Assembly: GCA_001647635.1 (NCBI GenBank) | Contig: CP014761.1 | Coordinates: 2,356,001 to 2,420,000, forward strand | From: Leifsonia xyli | Lineage (GTDB): Bacteria; Actinomycetota; Actinomycetes; Actinomycetales; Microbacteriaceae | Length of the DNA stretch: 64,000 bases | Direction of reading: 5' to 3' | In this document: one piece after another, positions 25,599-34,191 of the stretch | Numbering within the stretch: the stretch's first letter is position 1 | How the letters are laid out: the number at the start of each line of letters is the position of its first letter | Program-made: the position numbers and the translations under genes | Notes under the pieces: generated by a model | The model's database searches: none | Told to the model about the DNA's origin: nothing | What the model saw: the letters and a program-made list of their open reading frames with translations, nothing else

Positions 25599-26293
25599 CA
25601 GAACAGCCTGCTGTCGCTGTCGTCGAGGCCGCGCATCGCGTCGTAGTCGAGCACCAGGCAGCGGATGCCGCGGTCCTCGGCGAGCGTGCGGGCCTGCGGC
25701 TTGATCTCCTGAGCGGCGAACACGCCGGTCACGGGCGCGAGATGCGGGTCGCGGTTCATCAGCTCGAGGTAGCGGGTCAACTGCTCGACGCCGTCGATGT
25801 CGCCCCGGCGCTTCAGCTCGACCGCTACCGCGGCTCCCTGACCATCGCGGGCGAGGATGTCCACCGGCCCGATTGCGGTCATGTACTCGCGCCGGACCAG
25901 CACATGGCCGTCGCCCAGCAGGTGGATCTGCTCGGCCAGCAGCTTCTGCAGGTGCGCCTCCACGCCGTCCTTCTGCAGCCCGGGGTCGACGCCGAGGTCG
26001 TGCGAGGTGTCGCTCAGGATCTCGTGGATCGAGACCACGAGCATGTCGGCGGTCTTCGCCTGGGTGACGCGCCACACCTCGCGGATGCCCGCCGCCTGCT
26101 GCAGCTCGTCCGGCTCGTCGACCGTCAGCGTGCAGGGCGGGCTCATCCAGTTGAGGGGCTTGTACGAGCCGCCATCGGAGTGGACGAGGAGGCTGCCGTC
26201 CGCCTTCAGCATCAGCAGGCGGGTGGCCAGGGGGAGGTGCGCGCTGAGCCGGCCGGCATAGTCGACGGAGCAGGTGGCAATGACGAGACGCAC
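25598..26293 (-). CDS. nucS: Endonuclease NucS (mismatch-specific)
   Basis: A 231-residue protein of the actinobacterial/archaeal NucS family. This family cuts both strands at mismatches and gives a MutSL-independent repair pathway. The N-terminal DNA-binding beta domain ([31 protein letters not shown]) is followed by the RecB-like nuclease core: [20 protein letters not shown] with the catalytic Asp, Glu and Lys, then [20 protein letters not shown]. The C-terminal DSDSRLF resembles the beta-clamp-binding tail. It precedes an SseB gene and is divergent from a lactonase. Confidence 0.93.
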   Translation of the reverse strand: MRLVIATCSVDYAGRLSAHLPLATRLLMLKADGSLLVHSDGGSYKPLNWMSPPCTLTVDEPDELQQAAGIREVWRVTQAKTADMLVVSIHEILSDTSHDLGVDPGLQKDGVEAHLQKLLAEQIHLLGDGHVLVRREYMTAIGPVDILARDGQGAAVAVELKRRGDIDGVEQLTRYLELMNRDPHLAPVTGVFAAQEIKPQARTLAEDRGIRCLVLDYDAMRGLDDSDSRLF

Positions 26294-26351
26294 CGGGCAA
26301 TCCTACTTGGGGTCATCGGACTACGTGCGCGCGCGGTGGTTGGATGGGCGC

Positions 26352-27398
26352 ATGTCCCGCGAACTCCTCATCGGCACGTACACAGAGACCCTCCCGCACG
26401 TCGACGGCCACGCGGAGGGAGTGCTGTCGGCGACGTTCGACGGGACGACGGTGACGGACGTGCGGGTTGCGGCGCGGGTGACGAATCCCTCCTGGGTGTC
26501 GGTCGCACGCGGCGGCGCGGCGGTCTACGCGGTGAGCGAGAACGAGCCAGATGGAAGCGTCGTGGCTTTCTCGCGGGCGTCCGACGGCGCTCTGACGGAG
26601 CTCGGCTCGGCGTCGAGCGGGGGAGCGTCGCCGGCGCACCTGGTCGTGCATCCGACTCTCCCGTTGCTCGTCACGGGCACCTACGGGAGCGGCACCGTGT
26701 CCGTCTACGCGCTGGGCGACGACGGCGGCCTCGGTGAGCGGACCGCGTTCGTGCGGCACGAGGGACGCGGCCCCGACCCGGAGCGGCAGGAGGCGCCTCA
26801 CGTGCACCAGCTCAGCATCGACCCGGTGAGCGGCGATGTGGTGGTCGTCGACCTCGGGCTCGGCGAGGTGCGCTGGTACGCGCTGTCGGACTCCGGCGAA
26901 CTCGCCCTTCGGCCAGAGGCGACGGTGGTCCTGGGTTCGGCCGGCCCGCGGCATCTGGCGTTCACCGCCGACGGGACGCGCGCCCTGCTCGTCAACGAGC
27001 TCGACTCCAGCATCGACGTGCTGCGACGGGAGGGCGAGCGGTTCGTGCGGGTGCAGAGCACGACGACGCGGGCGGATGACGCGACCGGGGACAATGCGCC
27101 GGCGGCGGTCTGTATCACCTCATCCGGCACGACCGTGCTCGTGAGCAACCGCGGCGACGACACCATCGCCGTGTTCGCGTTGGACCCGTCCGAGTCGCGC
27201 GTCTCGCTCGTCGCCACAGTCCCGGTGGGCGGGCGGTCGCCGCGCGACCTCGTGATCACGCCCGAGGGCGACCGCGTGCTCGCGGCCTGTCAGGACAGCG
27301 ACGAGATCACGGTCTTCGCGTTCGACGAGCCGACCCGCGCGCTCACCCTCCTCGGCGCCTCCCCGGTCCCGACACCGGTCCGCATCGCCTTCCCCTGA
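26352..27398 (+). CDS. pgl: Lactonase family beta-propeller protein (6-phosphogluconolactonase-like)
   Basis: A 348-residue seven-bladed propeller protein from the ATG at 26352. Family elements are the start LLIGTYTE, NPSWVSVARGG, the SPAHLVVHPTLPLLVTGTYG blade and the acidic/His segment APHVHQLSIDPVSGDVVVVD. Further blades follow (GPRHLAFTADGTRALLVNEL and SPRDLVITPEGDRVL). Some members hydrolyse 6-phosphogluconolactone in the pentose phosphate pathway, others different lactones, so the exact substrate is open. It is divergent from nucS. Confidence 0.78.
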   Translation: MSRELLIGTYTETLPHVDGHAEGVLSATFDGTTVTDVRVAARVTNPSWVSVARGGAAVYAVSENEPDGSVVAFSRASDGALTELGSASSGGASPAHLVVHPTLPLLVTGTYGSGTVSVYALGDDGGLGERTAFVRHEGRGPDPERQEAPHVHQLSIDPVSGDVVVVDLGLGEVRWYALSDSGELALRPEATVVLGSAGPRHLAFTADGTRALLVNELDSSIDVLRREGERFVRVQSTTTRADDATGDNAPAAVCITSSGTTVLVSNRGDDTIAVFALDPSESRVSLVATVPVGGRSPRDLVITPEGDRVLAACQDSDEITVFAFDEPTRALTLLGASPVPTPVRIAFP

Positions 27399-27399
27399 C

Positions 27400-27435
27400 C
27401 TCACTCACGCGCCTCGATCTCACTCACGCGCCTCG
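27400..27435. repeat. Short tandem repeat after the lactonase gene
   Basis: CTCACTCACGCGCCTCG occurs twice (27400-27416 and 27419-27435) with a 19-base period, starting two bases after the stop codon. It is probably a local duplication; no function is suggested. Confidence 0.7.
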
Positions 27436-27453
27436 GGCACCTATCCAGAGCGC

Positions 27454-27509
27454 GAAGTGCAGCTTCTTGCGCGGTTCGGCGGCGTGTCGACCGCAGGTAG
27501 CTGCACCTC
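27454..27509. repeat. Dispersed palindromic intergenic element, copy 1
   Basis: GAAGTGCAGCTTCTTGCG (27454-27471) is followed by an imperfect inverted copy, CGCAGGTAGCTGCACCTC (27492-27509), around a 20-base loop containing GGCGTGTCGAC. The same 18-base left arm recurs exactly at 60064-60081, and the loop there contains GTCGACACGCC, the reverse complement. Two copies between unrelated genes suggest a mobile or REP-like family. Confidence 0.65.
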
Positions 27510-27527
27510 AGCGAGCGGAAGGTGCGC

Positions 27528-28793
27528 CTAGGCGGGGTCGGAGGCGGGCTCGCGGGCGGGCGCGGGAGCGGCGACCGGGCGGACGGCGGGAGCGGCGAGG
27601 AACGCCGCGACCAGCAGCGCGAGGACGAGGAACAGCGCGTTGAGCAGCCCGAAGTGCTGGCCGAGGAAGCCGATCAGCGGAGGCCCGGCGAGGAACGCGC
27701 AGTAACCGATGGTCGCGACGGCCGACACCCGGGCGGCCGGGTTCGCCGTGCCGTCCGCAGCGGCGGACATGCCGAGCGGGAAGCCGAGCGAGACGCCGAA
27801 GCCCCACAGCACGGTACCGATCACGACCAGCCACATCGGGCCGCCGACGATGAACAGCACCAGTCCGACAGCGCCCATCGCCGCGGTGATCCGAATGGCG
27901 GCCACGCGCCCGATGCGGTCCACGACCGGGCCGCCCACCACGCGGCCGACGGTCATCGCCGCGACGAAGAAGCCGAAGACGACCGCACCGACGGAGTTGC
28001 TCTGGCCGTGACCGTCGACCACGGCGAGTGAGATCCAGTCGTTCGCGGATCCCTCCCCGAAGGCCATGCCGAGCATCACGATCCCGATCAGGATCAGTCG
28101 CCAGTCGGCCCAGACCGCGAGCGACGAGCGCAGGCGCTCGCCGAACGGGATCCGCTCGGTCGGAACCGCCCCCTGGTCGCCCAGCTCCGCCTCGCGCGGG
28201 ATGAAGCGGACGGCCACGACGGCGATCACGACGATCACGACCGCCATCCCGCCCAGATGCCAGACCACCGGTACCGCCAGCCAGGCGGCGAGTGCGCCGA
28301 GGCCCGCGCCGATCACGGTTCCGAGGCTGAAACAGGCGTGCATCAGCGGCAGCAGCGTCTTGCCGATCTCGCGTTCGACCGCCGTCGCCTCGACGTTCAT
28401 CATCACGTCGACCATCCCGTTGCCGAATCCCAGCAGCACCAGCCCGATCGCGACGAGCGGGACCAGGTGGAAGACGGTCGAGCCGAAGCCGATGCTCAGC
28501 ATCCCGACGGCGACGATGGAGAGCCCCGCGACCATCCCGCGGTGCGGTCCGAAGCGGAGGAGGATCGGAGACGACGCCGTGAGGCCGACGATGGATCCGA
28601 TCGACAGCCCGAGGATCAGCAGGCCGATGGCAGCAGGGTCCTTGCCGAGGCCCAGGTCATCACGGATGCCGGGGATGCGCGCCACCCAGGTTGCGAGCGA
28701 GAGCCCGCTCAGGATGAAGATCACGAACACCGCGTTACGCCAGGCTCGCAGCTCTCGGCGGGTGCGCGTCGGGGTGGAGGTCGGCTGTGACAT
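27528..28793 (-). CDS. MFS transporter (YbjJ-like)
   Basis: A 421-residue twelve-helix transporter. It opens with NAVFVIFILSGLSLATWVAR followed by IPGIRDDLGL, a signature of the YbjJ-like MFS group. Later features are GFGNGMVDVMMNVEATAVER, the PLMHACFSLGTVIGAGLGAL helix and a large central loop with EGSANDWISLAVVDG after it. It is divergent from a LacI-family regulator across a perfect palindromic operator, so it probably imports or exports a compound sensed by that regulator. The substrate (sugar or drug) is unknown. Confidence 0.85.
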   Translation of the reverse strand: MSQPTSTPTRTRRELRAWRNAVFVIFILSGLSLATWVARIPGIRDDLGLGKDPAAIGLLILGLSIGSIVGLTASSPILLRFGPHRGMVAGLSIVAVGMLSIGFGSTVFHLVPLVAIGLVLLGFGNGMVDVMMNVEATAVEREIGKTLLPLMHACFSLGTVIGAGLGALAAWLAVPVVWHLGGMAVVIVVIAVVAVRFIPREAELGDQGAVPTERIPFGERLRSSLAVWADWRLILIGIVMLGMAFGEGSANDWISLAVVDGHGQSNSVGAVVFGFFVAAMTVGRVVGGPVVDRIGRVAAIRITAAMGAVGLVLFIVGGPMWLVVIGTVLWGFGVSLGFPLGMSAAADGTANPAARVSAVATIGYCAFLAGPPLIGFLGQHFGLLNALFLVLALLVAAFLAAPAVRPVAAPAPAREPASDPA

Positions 28794-28820
28794 CGGTGCG
28801 ATTCCTGCGGGTTCGGCGGC

Positions 28821-28848
28821 TCGAATCGTTTCGATCGAAACGATTCGA
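28821..28848. promoter_or_regulatory. Perfect 28-bp palindrome, LacI-family operator
   Basis: TCGAATCGTTTCGA is followed directly by its reverse complement TCGAAACGATTCGA. It lies between the divergent MFS and lacI-type genes, 28 bases before the MFS start and 15 bases before the regulator start. A central CG step flanked by symmetric arms is typical of LacI/GalR operators. The position would repress both genes. Confidence 0.85.
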
Positions 28849-28862
28849 CTAAGCTACCACAC

Positions 28863-29945
28863 GTGAACGAATCCAGCACAGCCCCTGCGGGCGTCCGGCC
28901 GACGCTGGCCGCCGTCGCCCGCCTGGCCGGCGTGTCCAACTCGACGGCGTCGCTCGCCTTCTCCGGCACCGGTCCGGTGTCCGACGCCACGCGCGAGCGC
29001 GTGCTCGCAGCCGCCAAGCGCCTCAACTACGCGGGGCCCGACCCGCGCGCCCGCTCCCTCCGCCGCGGCCGCTCGGGCATCGTCGGCGTGGTGATGGAGG
29101 AGCGCGTCCGCGACGCGTTCCGCGACCCCATCAAGATCGCCCTTCTCGACGGGATCACCGAGGAGATCGGCGCGATCGACGCCGGCCTCCTCATCCTCAC
29201 CGACGCGGGCGAGGCCGCCCAGCGCATCGAGGACGCGCCGATGGATGCGGTGGTGCTCGTCGGCTGCAGCCCCCGGCTGGACGAATCGGTCGCCACGCTC
29301 CGCCAGCGCGGCATCCCGCTCGTCGCGATCGAGGGCGACCCGGCCGACGGCGTGCCGACCATCGGCCAGGACAACCGCGACGCGACCCGCGTCGCCGCGC
29401 AGCACCTCCACGACCTCGGCCACCGCGACGTCGCCGTCGTCACCCTCTCGCTCACCCGAGACCGCGCCCGGGGTGCGCTGACGCCGGATCGGATGGCCGC
29501 CGCCAGCTCCACCACCGCGATCGAGCGCCTCGCCGGCGCCCGCGACGTCTTCCCGGACGCGGGCGGCTGGGTGACCCGCGGGTCCTTCGTCGAGGAGGGC
29601 CGCGCCGCCGGCCGCGCGCTGCTGGCCGACGCCGCCCGCCGGCCGACCGCCATCATCGCGCAGAGCGACCTGCTCGCCGCGGGCGTCATCCGCGCCGCCG
29701 AGGAGCTCGGACTGACGGTGCCGGGCGACGTGAGCGTGGTCGGGTTCGACGGAGTCCGCGTCGACGGGCTCTGGCCCTACGACCTCACCACGCTCGTCCA
29801 GCCGGCCGTCGACAAGGGCCGTGCCGCCGGTCGCGCCGTGGTCGAGATGCTCGAAGGCGGCGTGCCGCATCCCTCCACCTTCACCAGCGTGTTCCACCAG
29901 GGCAACACGACGGCGGCCCCCGGGAGGGCTAGCGGGCGGTCGTAG
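28863..29945 (+). CDS. LacI family transcriptional regulator
   Basis: A 360-residue regulator with GTG start. The N-terminal HTH and hinge are PTLAAVARLAGVSNSTASLA, then AAAKRLNYAGPDPRARSLRR. The sugar-binding domain follows, with GIVGVVMEERVRDAFRDP, VVLVGCSPRLDE and the C-terminal PTAIIAQSDLLAAGVIRAAE and GDVSVVGFDGV. It ends with a short tail. It should bind the 28-bp palindrome upstream and control the divergent MFS gene and itself; the amidohydrolase gene nine bases downstream may be co-transcribed. Confidence 0.9.
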   Translation: MNESSTAPAGVRPTLAAVARLAGVSNSTASLAFSGTGPVSDATRERVLAAAKRLNYAGPDPRARSLRRGRSGIVGVVMEERVRDAFRDPIKIALLDGITEEIGAIDAGLLILTDAGEAAQRIEDAPMDAVVLVGCSPRLDESVATLRQRGIPLVAIEGDPADGVPTIGQDNRDATRVAAQHLHDLGHRDVAVVTLSLTRDRARGALTPDRMAAASSTTAIERLAGARDVFPDAGGWVTRGSFVEEGRAAGRALLADAARRPTAIIAQSDLLAAGVIRAAEELGLTVPGDVSVVGFDGVRVDGLWPYDLTTLVQPAVDKGRAAGRAVVEMLEGGVPHPSTFTSVFHQGNTTAAPGRASGRS

Positions 29946-29954
29946 GCTGGCGGT

Positions 29955-31163
29955 ATGGATCTCGAAGCGCTGTACCGCGACCTGCACGCCCACCCCGAGC
30001 TCGCTTTCACCGAGCACCGCACGGCAGGCATCGTCGCCGACAACCTGACGGAGCTCGGCCTCGAGGTCCATACGGGCATCGCGACGACCGGCGTCGTCGG
30101 CGTGCTCCGCAACGGCGACGGCCCGACCGTCCTGCTGCGGGCCGACATGGATGCGCTCCCCGTCCGCGAGCAGACCGGGCTGCCGTGGGCGTCGACCGAG
30201 ACGGTGACGGACGCGGCGGGCAACACCGTGCCGCTGATGCACGCTTGCGGCCACGACATCCACATCACCTGCCTGCTCGGCGCGGTGGAGTCGCTGAACG
30301 CGTCGCGGTCGGAGTGGTCCGGGACGCTGATCGCCCTCTTCCAGCCCGCCGAGGAGCACGGCGGCGGTGCGCAGGTGATGGTCGACGACGGCCTGTACGT
30401 GAAGATCCCGGTGCCAGATGTGGTGCTCGGCCAGCACGTGCTGCCGGCGCCTGCTGGCATGGTCGGAGCCCACCCCGGCGCCGCGATGGCCGCAGTGGAC
30501 ACCATGGAGGTGACGCTGCACGGTCGCGGCGGCCACGGCTCCCGCCCCGAGACCACCATCGACCCGGTCGTGATGGCCGCGGCGACGGTCATGCGGCTGC
30601 AGACGGTCGTGTCGCGCGAGATCGCGCCGCAGGACACCGCCGTCGTCACCGTCGGCAGCCTCCATGCCGGCACGAAGAACAACATCATCGCCGCGGAGGC
30701 GACCCTCGGGATCAGCGTGCGCAGCTTCAACGAGGAGGTGCGGCAGCGCGTGCTCGACGGCGTGCACCGCATCATCCGCGCGGAGTCGGAGGCGTCCGGA
30801 GCGCCGAAGGCGCCCGACATGGAGTGGGGCGAGCGCTACCCGGTGACGGTCAACGAGCCGGACGCCACGGCGCGCGTCAACGCCGCCTTCGCCGCCGAGT
30901 TCGGCGAGGACAAGGTGCTCGCGCCGGGGGCACTCTCCGGCAGCGAGGACGTCGGCAACCTGGCCACCGCCGCCGGAGCGCCGCTGGTCTACTGGATGCT
31001 CGGAGGGGCCGACCCGGAGACCGTCTTCGCCGCGATGGCCGCCGGGACCGCGGACACGGATATCCCGACGAACCACTCGCCTTTCTTCGCCCCGCTGCCG
31101 CAGCCGACGATCGACACAGGCGTGCGCGCACTGGTCGTGGCCGCGCGGGAGTGGCTGGCCTGA
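29955..31163 (+). CDS. M20-family amidohydrolase (N-acyl amino acid hydrolase-like)
   Basis: A 402-residue dinuclear-metal hydrolase. It starts DLEALYRDLHAHPELAFTEH, as in the aminoacylase/hippurate hydrolase group. Metal and catalytic motifs include LLRADMDALPV, MHACGHDIHITCLLGAV and FQPAEEHGGGAQVM with the catalytic Glu. The lid domain has the HGRGGHGSRPETTIDPV motif. C-terminal GSEDVGNLA and IPTNHSPFFAP complete the site. It follows the LacI gene by nine bases, so it may be part of the same unit. The substrate is unknown. Confidence 0.9.
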   Translation: MDLEALYRDLHAHPELAFTEHRTAGIVADNLTELGLEVHTGIATTGVVGVLRNGDGPTVLLRADMDALPVREQTGLPWASTETVTDAAGNTVPLMHACGHDIHITCLLGAVESLNASRSEWSGTLIALFQPAEEHGGGAQVMVDDGLYVKIPVPDVVLGQHVLPAPAGMVGAHPGAAMAAVDTMEVTLHGRGGHGSRPETTIDPVVMAAATVMRLQTVVSREIAPQDTAVVTVGSLHAGTKNNIIAAEATLGISVRSFNEEVRQRVLDGVHRIIRAESEASGAPKAPDMEWGERYPVTVNEPDATARVNAAFAAEFGEDKVLAPGALSGSEDVGNLATAAGAPLVYWMLGGADPETVFAAMAAGTADTDIPTNHSPFFAPLPQPTIDTGVRALVVAAREWLA

Positions 31164-31171
31164 CCTCCGCC

Positions 31172-31204
31172 GCGCGCGGGCGTCAGACCGAGGCGCCCGC
31201 GCGC
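31172..31204. terminator. Hairpin at the convergent amidohydrolase/MATE junction
   Basis: GCGCGCGGGCG (31172-31182) pairs with CGCCCGCGCGC (31194-31204) around an 11-base loop that contains the MATE stop codon. An 11-bp all-GC stem lying between convergent genes fits a bidirectional hairpin terminator without a T-run. Confidence 0.55.
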
Positions 31205-32517
31205 ATCCAGACCCGCCCCCGGGCGCGCAGGCCCAGCGTGACGGCGCGCGCACCCAGGTAGCCCAGCGCGAACGCGGCCGTCAGGGCCGCCAGCCCGAGC
31301 ACGTCGTGCCCGCCCCAGGCTGCCGCCGCGATCGCGAGCGGGACGAAGACCGCCACGTTGATGAGCCCGGTCAGCGCCAGGTACCGCGCGTCGCCGGCGC
31401 CGATGAGCACTCCGTCGAGCACGAAGACGTAGCCGCCGAGCGGCGCGCCCAGGCCCACGATCGCGAGGGGGAGCGGCAGCAGTGCGGCGACGGACGGGTC
31501 GCTGGTGAACAGCGCGGCGGCGAACGGGCTCAGCGCGACGGTCACCACGCCGAGCACCGCACCGGCGCCGATGCCCCATTGGATGCATCGCCGCAGCACC
31601 GTGCGGACGCCCTTCAGGTCGCCTTCGCCCAGCCCCTTGCCGATCAGGGCCTGCGCGGCGATCGCCAGGGCGTCGAGGGCGAAGGCGAGCGTCGCGAAGA
31701 CGGTCATGGTCACCTGGAAGGCGGCGAGCTCGTCCGGTCCGAGCTGCGTGGCCGCGAACACCGCCAGCAGCATCGCCGCACGCAGGCTCGCGGTGCGAAG
31801 GAACAGCCATCCACCCGCCCGGGCCGTCCGCCCGATCCCGGCGTGGTGGGGCAGGAGGGGCGCGCCCACCCGCCGCGCATGCCGCGCGACGATCACCCCG
31901 TAGACGGCGACCATCGCCCACTGCGCCGCGACCGTTCCCAGCGCCGAGCCCGCGATCCCGAGGCCGGCGACGTAGATGAAGACGAAGTTGAGCACGATGT
32001 TCGCCGCGAAGCCCGCCACCGCGACCGCCAGGGGCGTGCGGGTGTCCTGCAGGCCGCGCAGCACGCCGGTCGCGGCGTAGACGATGAGCATCGCCGGAAG
32101 CCCGAGCATCGAGATCGAGAGATACTGCTCGGCCTGACCCGTCACGCCGGGCGAGGCGCCGAACAGCCCCACGAGGAACGGCGACGCCGCCCATCCCGCC
32201 GCCGCGAGCACCACGCCGAGCGCGAGCGCGAGCCAGCAGCTGTCGACCCCGGCGGCGACCGCGCCGTGCAGGTCGCCCGCGCCGAGCCGCCGCGCGACCG
32301 CCGGCGTCGTGCTGTACGCGAGGAACACCATCAGTCCGACGATCGTCTGGAGCACCGCGCTGGCGATCCCGAGTCCCGCCAGCGGCTCGACGCCCAGGTG
32401 CCCGACCATCGCCGAGTCGGCCAGCAGGAACACCGGCTCGGCGATCAGCGCGCCGAGCGCCGGGACGGCGAGCCGCAGGATCTCGCGATCGACGGGACGG
32501 CGCAGGATGGTGCTCAC
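31183..32517 (-). CDS. MATE family efflux transporter (DinF-like)
   Basis: A 444-residue, twelve-helix exporter from a GTG at 32517. Family signatures are REILRLAVPALGALIAEPVF, LADSAMVGHLGVEPLAGLGI and the matching second-half elements AALLPLPLAIVGLGAPLGGY and VLDGVLIGAGDARYLALTG. The opening D-S-x-x-V-G-H-L pattern places it with DinF-like MATE proteins. It exports organic cations or other toxic compounds in exchange for H+ or Na+. It is a monocistronic unit, convergent with the amidohydrolase and divergent from the next gene. Confidence 0.9.
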   Translation of the reverse strand: MSTILRRPVDREILRLAVPALGALIAEPVFLLADSAMVGHLGVEPLAGLGIASAVLQTIVGLMVFLAYSTTPAVARRLGAGDLHGAVAAGVDSCWLALALGVVLAAAGWAASPFLVGLFGASPGVTGQAEQYLSISMLGLPAMLIVYAATGVLRGLQDTRTPLAVAVAGFAANIVLNFVFIYVAGLGIAGSALGTVAAQWAMVAVYGVIVARHARRVGAPLLPHHAGIGRTARAGGWLFLRTASLRAAMLLAVFAATQLGPDELAAFQVTMTVFATLAFALDALAIAAQALIGKGLGEGDLKGVRTVLRRCIQWGIGAGAVLGVVTVALSPFAAALFTSDPSVAALLPLPLAIVGLGAPLGGYVFVLDGVLIGAGDARYLALTGLINVAVFVPLAIAAAAWGGHDVLGLAALTAAFALGYLGARAVTLGLRARGRVWMRAGASV

Positions 32518-32595
32518 GACCCTCCACGCTAGCCCCGCCCACCGACGCGCGGCGCCGCTGCCGCCGATGTCGGTGGTCGACCGTACGGTGGACGC

Positions 32596-33213
32596 ATGAG
32601 CCACCTGATGCCGGAGCCCCTCGCCACCTGGACGTGGCGGCTGGAGCGGGTGCGCAACGGGCGCACGCTGCTCACCAAGGCGCAGGCGACCACCGCACGA
32701 GCCGACCTGGCGGGCGACCGTGCGGCACATCCCGAGTCGTACGTCGGCTACGAAGACGAGCTCGCGGCGGCGCTCGACGAGCTCGAGGTGCTGTCGCGAC
32801 AGGCCAACCGGCACGACGACCTGCTGTCCGTGATGGCGGCCGACCGGCGTCGCGCCGAACGTGAGGCGGTGGCGGCCGGGGCGGACGCGCAGGCGTCGAC
32901 GCGGGCGCGCAGCTCGCTCGCGGCCGAGCACGACCGGGTGCCGGCGGGACTGCCCGACCTGCTCGACCAGTGGGTGCACCGGCTCATCCGGTACCGCGCC
33001 GGCGTGAAGATCATCTCCTCGATCGAGGCCGCGCAGGCCGAGATCCGACTCCGCAACGAGGCCGACCTGCGGCCGGGGCTGTACCGCGCCGGGGTGGCGG
33101 CGGGGTACTACCATCGGGCCGTCCGCGAGCTCGGCGAGATCGCCACGGCCGAGCGCCGGGGGCGGCGCGACCGCGACGGGTCGATGCGGGGACTGAGCGG
33201 CATCCTGGTCTGA
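32596..33213 (+). CDS. Conserved helical protein, unknown function
   Basis: A 205-residue, largely alpha-helical, charged protein without signal peptide or membrane segment. Notable stretches are GYEDELAAALDELEVLSRQA, a coiled-coil-like region through AADRRRAEREAVAAGADAQA, and VPAGLPDLLDQWVHRLIRYR. I recognise no family or catalytic motif. It is divergent from the MATE gene and followed after 63 bases by a membrane protein gene on the same strand. Confidence 0.6.
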   Translation: MSHLMPEPLATWTWRLERVRNGRTLLTKAQATTARADLAGDRAAHPESYVGYEDELAAALDELEVLSRQANRHDDLLSVMAADRRRAEREAVAAGADAQASTRARSSLAAEHDRVPAGLPDLLDQWVHRLIRYRAGVKIISSIEAAQAEIRLRNEADLRPGLYRAGVAAGYYHRAVRELGEIATAERRGRRDRDGSMRGLSGILV

Positions 33214-33276
33214 CGACCCCGCTCACCCGCGGGCCACTACGATCGAGCCAGACGCATCGAGGTCGAAGGGGGAGCG

Positions 33277-34137
33277 GTGAGTCCGAAGGAGGCGGCCGAT
33301 GTACTGGGAGTGGCGCCGACGGCGCCGGTGGACGAGGTCCAGCGGGCCTATGCGGCGAAGCTGACCGAGGCCGGTGACGACGAGCAGCGGCGCGACACGG
33401 TGACGGCGGCGCGGGATGCGCTCCTCGCGGCGTCCGCCTGGCAGGCGCCGAGCACGCCGGTGGCGCCGCCCGTGGCGCAGGCTCCGACTGCCCCGGCGGA
33501 TGCGTCCCCGCAGCACCCGGGATACGCACCGCCGCCCAGCGGCGCCGTCCCGCCGCCGGGCTACGGATCCGGTGGGCCCACTGTTCCGCCGCCGCCGGTT
33601 TACGCGCCGGGCGGACCGACCCTCCCCCCGCAGCCGCCGTATCCCGCCGGCTCCTGGTACGCAGCTCCGCCGCCCGCGCGACGTGGCCTGTCCACCGGCG
33701 CGATCGTCGGCATCACGCTGGGCAGCATCGCGGTCGCGCTCGTCATCCTGATCGTGGTGTTCGTCGGGATCTTCGCGGTGGCGCACGAGTCGTCCCGGTT
33801 GGCGGGCTCCGACGTCGGATCGAGCGCCGCGCCGTATGACGACTCCTCCGACGATCCGTCGCAGGGCGGAGACTCCGCATCCGGTCAGGACTACGACGTC
33901 GACGGCGTCCATGTCCACAACGTCGACGGCTGGACGTTCGAGCTCACGGCCGACCAGACCTGCAGCGGCGCGCAGATCACCGCCGGATTCTCGGACAGCC
34001 CGGACGGCGACGACCTCGACCAGTGGACCACCATCGTCGACCTCGAGGCCGGCGTCCCGTTCACTCTGACGATCCCCGATTCCGCGTCCGATTACGACTA
34101 CGTGGGCATCGAGACGGTCGACTGCACCCAGGCCTGA
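33277..34137 (+). CDS. Membrane protein with degenerate J-like N-terminal domain
   Basis: A 286-residue protein with GTG start behind GGGGGAG. Residues 1-55 (SPKEAADVLGVAPTAPVDEV, then QRAYAAKLTEAG) follow the pattern of a J domain, but the HPD tripeptide needed to stimulate DnaK is absent. A Pro/Tyr/Gly-rich stretch (residues ~60-125), one membrane helix (IVGITLGSIAVALVILIVVF) and an acidic Ser/Asp-rich exterior domain with two cysteines follow. The topology is probably N-in, C-out. A structural rather than chaperone role is likely. No family name is certain. Confidence 0.6.
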   Translation: MSPKEAADVLGVAPTAPVDEVQRAYAAKLTEAGDDEQRRDTVTAARDALLAASAWQAPSTPVAPPVAQAPTAPADASPQHPGYAPPPSGAVPPPGYGSGGPTVPPPPVYAPGGPTLPPQPPYPAGSWYAAPPPARRGLSTGAIVGITLGSIAVALVILIVVFVGIFAVAHESSRLAGSDVGSSAAPYDDSSDDPSQGGDSASGQDYDVDGVHVHNVDGWTFELTADQTCSGAQITAGFSDSPDGDDLDQWTTIVDLEAGVPFTLTIPDSASDYDYVGIETVDCTQA

Positions 34138-34154
34138 TTCGCAACAATCACAAC

Positions 34155-34184
34155 TTTCACGAATTACTGAAATGAGCGTATGAT
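34155..34184 (+). promoter_or_regulatory. Candidate promoter giving a leaderless ABC ATPase mRNA
   Basis: TATGAT (34179-34184) matches a -10 box, with a weak TTTCAC 18 bases upstream. Transcription would begin at about 34191-34192, the A of the second in-frame ATG, so the ABC ATPase message could be leaderless. The surrounding 34138-34180 stretch is unusually AT-rich for this window. Confidence 0.45.
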
Positions 34185-34191
34185 CCCGCTC

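Noticed and set aside
27399..27527. A small protein gene in the gap after the lactonase
   Set aside because: The region is repeats and a hairpin; open frames there lack a ribosome binding site and coding pattern.
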